From NCBI GenBank assembly GCA_021851465.1, contig JAJZDL010000174.1, forward strand, positions 1-6,127: a stretch of 6,127 nucleotides of DNA. Direction: 5' to 3'. The position numbers and the translations under genes were made by a program. Numbering within the stretch: position 1 is the first letter of the stretch; each line of letters begins with the position of its first letter. Below the pieces are notes generated by a model, which saw only the letters and a list, made by a program, of their open reading frames with translations, did not search any database and was not told the origin of the DNA. This stretch comes from Acidobacteriota bacterium. Its GTDB lineage: Bacteria > Acidobacteriota > Terriglobia > Terriglobales > Acidobacteriaceae. Below are positions 1 to 5,083 of the stretch, piece after piece.

Positions 1-2
1 TG

Positions 3-83
3 CCTGACAGCGAAGTGCGCCTGAACGGCAACAACGTGGGTCTCTCGACGGGGCCGGCCTCGGATCCCTCCCCCGAGGCATAG
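3..83 (+). CDS. C-terminal end of an unidentified upstream gene (partial)
   Basis: Only the frame starting at base 3 stays open on the plus strand at the left edge; the other two plus frames meet stops within the first 24 bases. It encodes about 26 residues, beginning PDSEVRLNGNN and ending in a Pro/Ser-rich tail ASDPSPEA before a TAG at 81-83. Third codon positions are strongly G/C, as in the real genes of this window, which supports coding. The fragment is too short to assign a family or function. It runs in the same direction as glgC but is separated from it by 209 bp with a probable glgC promoter, so the two are probably not cotranscribed from this gene alone. All three minus frames are also open over this short stretch, but the peptide I read there is Arg/Pro-rich and looks like a shadow. 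Confidence 0.5.
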   Translation, partial: PDSEVRLNGNNVGLSTGPASDPSPEA

Positions 84-118
84 GCGAAGACCGAAGGCCG
101 GCCTTCGCGAGCGGATCC
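52..118. repeat. Imperfect 16-bp direct repeat with palindromic units
   Basis: GGCCGGCCTCGGATCC at 52-67 reappears at 96-118 as GGCCGGCCT, then a 7-base insert TCGCGAG, then CGGATCC. The second copy sits in a perfect 16-base palindrome, CGAAGGCCGGCCTTCG, at 92-107. The first overlaps a 7-bp stem (57-63 with 73-79, 9-base loop) that ends just before the stop codon of the upstream reading frame. A third small stem pairs 110-115 with 122-127. None is followed by a T-run, so I do not call an intrinsic terminator, although together they could mark the 3' end of the upstream transcript. Confidence 0.5.
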
Positions 119-178
119 TTGTCCGCTTGCCGCTTGGCGCTCGGTCCGGCGCTCCGACGTTCCTGCTTTACCGGGCAC

Positions 179-208
179 TGCACAATCGAAACCGCCGCGT
201 GGTAGACT
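179..208 (+). promoter_or_regulatory. Predicted sigma70-type promoter for glgC
   Basis: An extended -10 element, TGG then TAGACT, lies at 200-208, with a possible -35 TGCACA at 179-184 and an 18-bp spacer. TAGACT matches TATAAT at four of six positions, and the upstream TGN compensates for a weak -10. Transcription would start near 215 and give a leader of roughly 78 bases before glgC. This is a prediction from motif and spacing only. Confidence 0.4.
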
Positions 209-292
209 CTCGATTCGCTCCCGTTGCACTGGGCGCGACGTAGGATCGCTCTGACAATGCAAGGGCACACTTCGCTTTCGAGGTAAAGGACG

Positions 293-1555
293 ATGAGAGA
301 CACACTCGGTGTGCTGCTGGCAGGTGGCGCCGGCGAACGGCTCTTTCCCCTCACGCGCGATCGCGCCAAGCCGGCTGTTCCCTTTGCCGGCCAGTACCGC
401 ATCATCGACATCACACTCTCCAACTGCATCAACTCCGACCTGCGCCACGTCTACATCCTGACCCAGTACAAGGCGCTCTCGCTGAACCGGCACATCCGCG
501 AGGGCTGGGGCACTGTGGTGGCCAGCGAGCTGGGCGAGTTTATCGAGATCCTGCCGCCCATGCAGCGCGTCTCCAAGTCCTGGTACCAGGGCACGGCGGA
601 CGCGGTCTACCAGAACATCTACTCGATCGGCGCGGAGGAGCCGCGCCATGTTCTTATCCTCTCCGGCGACCACATCTATAAGATGAACTACGGGCTGATG
701 CTCCAACAGCACAAGGACTCCGGCGCCGACGTTACACTCGCCACGCTGCCCATCTCGCCAGACGATGTATCGCGCTTCGGGATCGTTGAGGTGTCGCGCT
801 CCGGCGAGGTCACCGGCTTCGTCGAGAAGCCCAAGACCACCGAGATCCGCTCGCCCTTCGATCCCAATGTGGTCGATGCCTCCATGGGCATCTATCTCTT
901 CAACACCGACATTCTGCTGCCCGAACTCATCCAGGACGCGGAGGATCCAAACTCGAGCCACGACTTCGGACACGACATTCTGCCCAAGCTGCTGGGGCGG
1001 GTGAAGATGCACGCCTTCAACTTTGTGGACGAGAACAAGCAGCGCGCCCTCTACTGGCGCGATGTGGGCACGTTGGAGGCGTACTTCGAGGCCAACATGG
1101 ACGTGGCCGGCATCTCGCCGGTCTTCAACCTCTACGACAAGAGCTGGCCGATGCGCACGCGCCCCTACCAGTATCCGCCGGCCAAGTTCGTCTTCGGCGA
1201 GCCGGGGCGCACCGGCATGGCCATCAACTCCATCGTGTGCTCCGGGTCGATTGTCTCCGGCTCGGTAGTGCGCAACTCGGTCGTCTCGCAGGACGTGCGC
1301 GTGAACTCCTATGCGGACGTTGACTCGTCGATCATCTTCTCCCATGTCAACATCGGCCGCCACTGCCGCATTCGCCACGCCATCATCGACCGTGACGTAC
1401 ATATTCCCGACGGCACCGTCATCGGCTACGACCCCAACGAGGACAAGAAGAATTACTTTGTCTCGGAGAGCGGCCTCACCATCGTCACCCGCGACTACTC
1501 CGTCTACGAGAACCCGGTCAGCCCCGAGTTCCTGCAGCAAGGCAACAACGGGTAG
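293..1555 (+). CDS. glgC: Glucose-1-phosphate adenylyltransferase (ADP-glucose pyrophosphorylase)
   Basis: GlgC makes ADP-glucose and pyrophosphate from ATP and glucose-1-phosphate, the committed and normally allosteric step of bacterial glycogen synthesis, in the cytoplasm. The 420-residue length is normal. The N-terminal nucleotidyltransferase domain (about 4-270) carries the pyrophosphorylase loop GGAGERLFPLT (11-21) followed by RAKPAV, then WYQGTADAV (97-105), LSGDHIYKMNY (123-133), the glucose-1-phosphate lysine in FVEKP (K179), ASMGIYLF (196-203) and YWRDVGT (254-260), matching the active-site D257 region. From about 305 to 400 the C-terminus shows the hydrophobic repeat of a left-handed beta-helix. 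The ATG is supported by GAGGT at 280-284, eight bases upstream. The E. coli activator residue K39 (in NKRAK) is D23 here (RDRAK), so fructose-1,6-bisphosphate control as in E. coli should not be assumed. No other glycogen gene is visible in the window. Confidence 0.97.
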   Translation: MRDTLGVLLAGGAGERLFPLTRDRAKPAVPFAGQYRIIDITLSNCINSDLRHVYILTQYKALSLNRHIREGWGTVVASELGEFIEILPPMQRVSKSWYQGTADAVYQNIYSIGAEEPRHVLILSGDHIYKMNYGLMLQQHKDSGADVTLATLPISPDDVSRFGIVEVSRSGEVTGFVEKPKTTEIRSPFDPNVVDASMGIYLFNTDILLPELIQDAEDPNSSHDFGHDILPKLLGRVKMHAFNFVDENKQRALYWRDVGTLEAYFEANMDVAGISPVFNLYDKSWPMRTRPYQYPPAKFVFGEPGRTGMAINSIVCSGSIVSGSVVRNSVVSQDVRVNSYADVDSSIIFSHVNIGRHCRIRHAIIDRDVHIPDGTVIGYDPNEDKKNYFVSESGLTIVTRDYSVYENPVSPEFLQQGNNG

Positions 1556-1793
1556 ATTCTCCTCCCACCGATGGAGCAGTGCAGATGCATTGCAGCGGTA
1601 CGTCCCCCATCGCGACCGTGACCGGCCGCGGATCTGATCGAGGCGGGACTCGCGAACGATGGAGACCACGATGTCTGGGCCTTTCTGTACGCAGACCGAG
1701 GCCGCCAGGATTGTTCCGCTCAACACAACAGTGCCGAGTGCCGCAGGCCGCCCAACGGAAGATGTCGGAGTACGGGCGATCTTCCCAGCAAAG

Positions 1794-1809
1794 CGTGACC
1801 TAAATCACA
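1794..1809 (+). promoter_or_regulatory. Crp/Fnr-family box upstream of the tandem usp gene
   Basis: CGTGACCTAAATCACA matches the TGTGA-N6-TCACA pattern recognised by the Crp/Fnr family at nine of ten specified bases, and reads GTGA-N6-TCAC as a perfect dyad. Its centre (1801.5) lies 41.5 bases before the start site predicted from the TAGAAT -10 at 1831-1836, the standard class II activator position. Whether the regulator is Crp-, Fnr-, Dnr- or HcpR-like cannot be told from the site alone. Confidence 0.55.
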
Positions 1810-1826
1810 GCTTCCGGCCTTGAGAG

Positions 1827-1850
1827 ATCCTAGAATTTGGGTTCTAGGAT
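1827..1850 (+). promoter_or_regulatory. Predicted usp core promoter overlapped by a perfect 9-bp dyad
   Basis: ATCCTAGAA at 1827-1835 and TTCTAGGAT at 1842-1850 are exact inverted repeats around a 6-base spacer, TTTGGG. The left arm contains most of the probable -10 element TAGAAT (1831-1836, five of six to consensus), and the predicted start near 1843 falls in the right arm. No good -35 is present, as expected for an activator-dependent promoter. The dyad could be a repressor operator, or an RNA hairpin if transcription begins further upstream. Confidence 0.45.
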
Positions 1851-2001
1851 GTGGCACATGGATCACTACTGCGTCAGTGCCGTCTGCTGTGCGGGCGTTG
1901 GGACTTCTCATCGGCGGTGGCCTGTACGCTCCGGAACGGCGCGCGGCGCGCGGCAGGCGCGCCTTGTCCCAATGCAAATCTCCGTTGCATAGAAAGATAA
2001 G

Positions 2002-2997
2002 ATGCCTTCGACGCAATCATTCGCGACCGATTCGATGCCGTCCTTCGACAGGCTGCTGGTCGCAACCGATTTCTCGGCTGCCTCGCAGGCGGCCTGTCGC
2101 ACGGCCATCGAGACGTGCATTGCGCTGCGGGCGGGCCTTGTCATCCTGCATGTCCTCAACCCAGACACTGCCACCCTGCCCGCATCCGTAGGCCTAGTTG
2201 GCGACGGACAGGAGAACGACGAGCGGGCTTGCGATAAAGAGATGCCGGAGACGGTGGGCCATAACGACAGGCGCCGCGCATCGCTCGAAGAGATGCGGCA
2301 ACAGGCGCTGCGGGCCGGCGTGGACTGCGAAGCCATGCTGGGCAGCGGCAACGCCGCCGCGACAATTCTGGAGGCAATTTCCGCAAAGAAGATTGACCTT
2401 GTCGTTATGGGGACGGACGCTTTGCACGGCCTGGACCGCATCGTCTTCGATTCGACCACGGAGGCTGTTCTGCGCAAGGCGCCCTGCCCGGTGCTGACCG
2501 TGGGGCCGCGCGCGATGAACAGCGAGGCGGCGCAGATGCCCGCCGGGCCGATCATCTTCGCCACCGACTTTCATTTCGTCACAATCCACGCGATCCGCTT
2601 TGCCGCCGGCTTCTCGCGGTCGACCGGATCGCCGCTACACTGTCTCCATGTGATGCCGCGGACTCTCGAGGCCTGTACCCGGTGCCAGGATGTTCCGGCG
2701 ATCATGTCCGAAGCGCTGCAGCAGCTTGCCGACGAGAGTGGCGTGGTGGTCGGTGCGCCGATCTGCGCAACCACCTACGGCAGCGAGGTCTCCACCGCGG
2801 TGGTGGACTATGCGCGGCAAGAGAAGGCGAGGCTGGTCGTCCTTGGTGTGCGAAAGGCCTCGTTGTTGGCTGCGCAGCATCTGCATATCGCCTATCGCAT
2901 CATCACGGAGGCGCCGTGCCCGGTGCTGACCATGGCATTCGCCTCACAGCCGGTCGCGGCTGCGGAGGTCCCACAATCAGCCTCCGCCGCACTATGA
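2002..2997 (+). CDS. Tandem universal stress protein (two UspA domains)
   Basis: This is a 331-residue cytoplasmic protein of two fused UspA-fold domains. Domain 1 (about 14-170) starts FDRLLVATDFS and ends APCPVLTVGP; domain 2 (about 181-312) starts GPIIFATDF and ends APCPVLTM. Both ends are diagnostic of the family, whose members support survival of starvation, hypoxia or oxidative stress, sometimes by binding ATP. The ATP-loop pattern G-2x-G-9x-G-[S/T] is degraded. Domain 1 has G137, then A140 and D150-S151; domain 2 has only G282, with K285, H295 and I296 in the other places. ATP binding is thus doubtful, especially in domain 2. A charged insertion (about 60-95) interrupts domain 1, and a CTRC motif sits at 225-228. 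The chosen ATG has only a weak upstream GAAAG; M12 at 2035 is an alternative start directly before the domain. A Crp/Fnr-type box and promoter lie about 160-200 bp upstream. Confidence 0.93.
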   Translation: MPSTQSFATDSMPSFDRLLVATDFSAASQAACRTAIETCIALRAGLVILHVLNPDTATLPASVGLVGDGQENDERACDKEMPETVGHNDRRRASLEEMRQQALRAGVDCEAMLGSGNAAATILEAISAKKIDLVVMGTDALHGLDRIVFDSTTEAVLRKAPCPVLTVGPRAMNSEAAQMPAGPIIFATDFHFVTIHAIRFAAGFSRSTGSPLHCLHVMPRTLEACTRCQDVPAIMSEALQQLADESGVVVGAPICATTYGSEVSTAVVDYARQEKARLVVLGVRKASLLAAQHLHIAYRIITEAPCPVLTMAFASQPVAAAEVPQSASAAL

Positions 2998-3308
2998 GCC
3001 GGTCGCGGAGCCAGTCTCGATGGTTGACCGCGAGCATAGACCGGGTATGCGGCTGGAACCGGAATCCATGTGGGAGGGAACCAGGCAATCCGCGACTGGA
3101 GTGCAATCCTGCGTTGCAACCTGCCCTGCCTGCGCCGCAGCCTGCTCCGGCTACGGAACGCAGAAGATCTGCCCGCCGCCGATCGTTCTCGCAGTACTAT
3201 CGTCGCATCCGCCAGCCACCGCTGCGGCAGGCTGACAGAGCTTGAGCATCCGGCGGCCTTCCACGGAACGGGCCATGCCTGTCTTCCGCGAGACAGACGC
3301 CGGTTGCC
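2998..3308. other. Convergent spacer, no gene seen
   Basis: These 311 bases separate the ends of two converging genes. Several frames are open because of high GC, including one whose ATG overlaps the usp stop codon as ATGA (2994-3245), but the products are Arg/Pro-rich and resemble no family. A small stem, CTGTCT (3279-3284) pairing with AGACAG (3291-3296), lies 12 bases past the end of the minus-strand gene and might help terminate it, but there is no T-run on either strand. I see no RNA gene, repeat family or mobile element. Confidence 0.6.
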
Positions 3309-4820
3309 TTATGCGAAACAGACGTCGTCGCAGCGGCCCACACTCTGTTCCGCGCCGCACCCACTCAGGAGAAGCGAGACGACTTCAGCGGCGCTGTACT
3401 CGGTGCGGTTCGGCTCCAGGAAGCGCGCGACGGCGACGAGGTCGTCGCCCGCCGTAATCAGGCCGTACTCCTCGCGTCTGCCGTTGCGCACCTGCGGATA
3501 GCCGATGTTGGCCAGCAGCCCATTGCAGACGCACTTTCTTCCGACCGTCTCTTCCACCTTGCCGCCCTTGGAGATATAGGAGCTGACCGGTTCGGAGGCG
3601 CACCGATAGCCGATGCCGCCCTCTGCGGTGCGATACGCCTCCCGCAGGAAGCCAAGGTCGCAGATACGCGCCCTATCGGCGACCACCGCGGCCTCCGAAC
3701 AGGTGTCTTCCAACTGCGCAACCTTAAACGGAAATCCTGTCGGTGAAGCCAGCGGGTCGGTGAAGACGCGCGCCTCGCCGGCGATGACCTTGGCCATGAG
3801 CGCGGCCTTGTAGCCTGTGCGCAGGCCGCTCTCGTTGGCAAACTCGAAGGCGGTGCCAACCTGGACTCCTGCCGCTCCAAGCGACAGCGCCTCGCGCAAT
3901 CGCTCCGGGCTGCCGTAACCGCCCGCCAGCCAGAATGGCACGCCCAGCTCGCACAGCTTGGGAATGTCGATGGCGTCGCGTTCCCCATAGACCGGCTCGC
4001 CGATCTCGGAGAGGACCTGCTTGCCGCGCGGCGGAGCGTTGTGTCCACCGGCAGTCCGCGTCTCGATCACCAACCCATCGACACGCCCGTTTGCCTTCTT
4101 CAGCATAGTGACGGCCAGCGTGTTGGAGGAGACGATGGGCAGAAACTTCGGCCGCGTCAGAGGGCCAAGCTCGCACTCCATGTACTCGCGCGGGTCGAAA
4201 CGCATGGTGACGTCGTCGCCCTCCTGCGCGCCCTGCACATGGAGCGTGTACTCGGCGGGCTGGTGGTTGACATAATTGTCCAGCACGCCGGGGATCTTCA
4301 GCGGGATGCCCGCGCCCATGACGACATACCCCACGCCGGCCAGCATCGCACCGTAGATGCAGGGCAGGTGCGCCGTCTGTATCTTCTCCAGATAGTTGAT
4401 GCCCACGGGATTGGCATGGCCCTGGCGCGCCAGATACACCTCGACGAAGTTGGCCACGATGCACAACTCAACCAGATCGCGCGGGTTGTCTTTCACCAGT
4501 AGCGGAACCTGTAGATATGAAGTCCTCTCGGCCTTGCCACCGGCGATGTAGTACCTCTTCCAGATGCGCTCGGCCATCGCGGGAAACGGAAATGCATCCA
4601 ACCCTCGACGCATGTGCCCGCCGGGGTCGCCATCCTGCAAGCGCCGCGCCAGAATCGGATCCAGCGCCGTGCCCGAGACCAGCCCCAACTGGCCGGTACG
4701 CGAGACCGCCTGCGCCAGCCTCCAATTGGAGACGCCCGCGCCCATTCCACCTTGGATAACGACTGGGTTGCCAGTCGCCGGATAACCGATGGCCCGATTG
4801 CTCATTGCCGCTTCGCTCAT
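3309..4820 (-). CDS. Nitronate monooxygenase / PfaD-like FMN flavoprotein
   Basis: This 503-residue protein belongs to the FMN-dependent TIM-barrel group of 2-nitropropane dioxygenases, nitronate monooxygenases, FabK and PfaD. The barrel opens with VIQGGMGAGVSNWRLA (21-36). GGHNAPPRG (258-266) carries the conserved His of the family's active-site strand, and PFWLAGGYGSPERL followed by GAAGVQVGTAFEFANESG (295-332) forms the FMN-phosphate region. It is longer than classic nitronate monooxygenases (about 320-380), with an extra C-terminal part (about 360-503) that recalls PfaD-type trans-enoylreductases, but no polyketide or fatty-acid synthase genes are near. The substrate is therefore unassigned: nitronate, enoyl-thioester or quinone are all possible. 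The extension is cysteine-rich (C374, C387, C407, C430, C432, C488, C497, C501). The ATG at 4820 is the first after an in-frame stop; ATG at 4805 (MSNRAIGY) is equally likely, and neither has a clear ribosome site. It diverges from hemY across a 263-bp gap. Confidence 0.85.
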   Translation of the reverse strand: MSEAAMSNRAIGYPATGNPVVIQGGMGAGVSNWRLAQAVSRTGQLGLVSGTALDPILARRLQDGDPGGHMRRGLDAFPFPAMAERIWKRYYIAGGKAERTSYLQVPLLVKDNPRDLVELCIVANFVEVYLARQGHANPVGINYLEKIQTAHLPCIYGAMLAGVGYVVMGAGIPLKIPGVLDNYVNHQPAEYTLHVQGAQEGDDVTMRFDPREYMECELGPLTRPKFLPIVSSNTLAVTMLKKANGRVDGLVIETRTAGGHNAPPRGKQVLSEIGEPVYGERDAIDIPKLCELGVPFWLAGGYGSPERLREALSLGAAGVQVGTAFEFANESGLRTGYKAALMAKVIAGEARVFTDPLASPTGFPFKVAQLEDTCSEAAVVADRARICDLGFLREAYRTAEGGIGYRCASEPVSSYISKGGKVEETVGRKCVCNGLLANIGYPQVRNGRREEYGLITAGDDLVAVARFLEPNRTEYSAAEVVSLLLSGCGAEQSVGRCDDVCFA

Positions 4821-4942
4821 GCATCGATTGTTTCATCCACCGCCACCCTGCGATCGTATTAGTTTTGTAACTCTCGCTGCCGTGGCGCCAGGCGACTGGA
4901 GCAAGGCTTGTGTGGAACCGATCCAGAGGCCCTGAAGCGGAA

Positions 4943-4958
4943 TGTGACATGCGTCACA
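4943..4958. promoter_or_regulatory. Perfect Crp-type palindrome in the divergent intergenic region
   Basis: TGTGACATGCGTCACA is an exact TGTGAC-N4-GTCACA dyad and matches all ten bases of the Crp consensus TGTGA-N6-TCACA. It lies almost midway between the two starts, 122 bp from the flavoprotein ATG and 125 bp from the hemY ATG, so it could act on either gene or both. On the hemY side a plausible -10, GATAAT, occurs at 4986-4991, placing the box near -47.5. That is not an ideal class II distance, and no -35 is visible. No clear -10 was found on the flavoprotein side. Confidence 0.55.
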
Positions 4959-4985
4959 GAGGAGCGTCAAGCAGTCAATTAGTCT

Positions 4986-4991
4986 GATAAT
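4986..4991 (+). promoter_or_regulatory. Possible -10 element for hemY
   Basis: GATAAT matches TATAAT at five of six positions and lies 92 bases before the hemY ATG, downstream of the Crp-type palindrome. The hexamer 17 bases upstream (AGCGTC) is not a recognisable -35, so the promoter would need an activator if it is real. Support is motif and position only. Confidence 0.3.
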
Positions 4992-5083
4992 GAACTGTGG
5001 ATCGCAACTGCCTTCCTGCCGGATGTGGTGCGGGCGGCGCAACGATCGAGAACCGGAACCTTGATTCGGTTCGGGATGGCCCA

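Larger units (their letters stand above)
1556..2001. other. Gene-poor spacer between glgC and the stress-protein gene
   Basis: This 446-bp stretch holds no convincing gene and no T-run terminator after glgC. The first part (1556-1790) looks unassigned. It contains a 50-codon frame at 1671-1823 with GGAG six bases before its ATG, but the peptide (MSGPFCTQTEAARIVPL...) is unfamiliar, its codon use is indistinct, and its end overlaps the Crp/Fnr-type box. The second part (1794-2001) holds the regulatory elements of the stress-protein gene listed separately: a Crp/Fnr box, a -10, a dyad, and further stems at 1938-1944/1957-1963 (GGCGCGC arms) and 1972-1977/1985-1990 (ATGCAA/TTGCAT). Confidence 0.6.

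Noticed and set aside
1671..1823. 50-codon frame with a GGAG six bases before its ATG
   Set aside because: The peptide is unfamiliar, codon use is no more gene-like than the background, and its end overlaps the Crp/Fnr-type box. It is kept only as a note in the spacer entry.
1908..2564. Long antisense open frame over usp
   Set aside because: It is a shadow of a high-GC gene. The plus-strand frame has clear UspA domains and the antisense product has none.
3020..3235. 71-codon frame with a cysteine cluster (CVATCPACAAAC)
   Set aside because: No ribosome site, low-complexity Ala/Pro-rich end, and overlap with other equally open frames in the convergent spacer.
2994..3245. 83-codon frame whose ATG overlaps the usp stop as ATGA, suggesting coupling
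   Set aside because: The product is Arg/Pro/Ser-rich without a fold or family signal, as expected from random GC-rich DNA, and there is no independent support.
3279..3296. CTGTCT/AGACAG stem as an intrinsic terminator
   Set aside because: The stem is only six base pairs and no T-run follows on either strand, so it is mentioned but not called.
3724..4464. 246-codon frame inside the flavoprotein gene in another register
   Set aside because: It is Arg/Gly/His-rich and lies wholly within a gene with strong family motifs, so it is an alternative-frame shadow.
4860..4904. Possible promoter for the flavoprotein gene on the minus strand (TACGAT or TAATAC)
   Set aside because: The hexamers match poorly and no -35 lies at a suitable distance.
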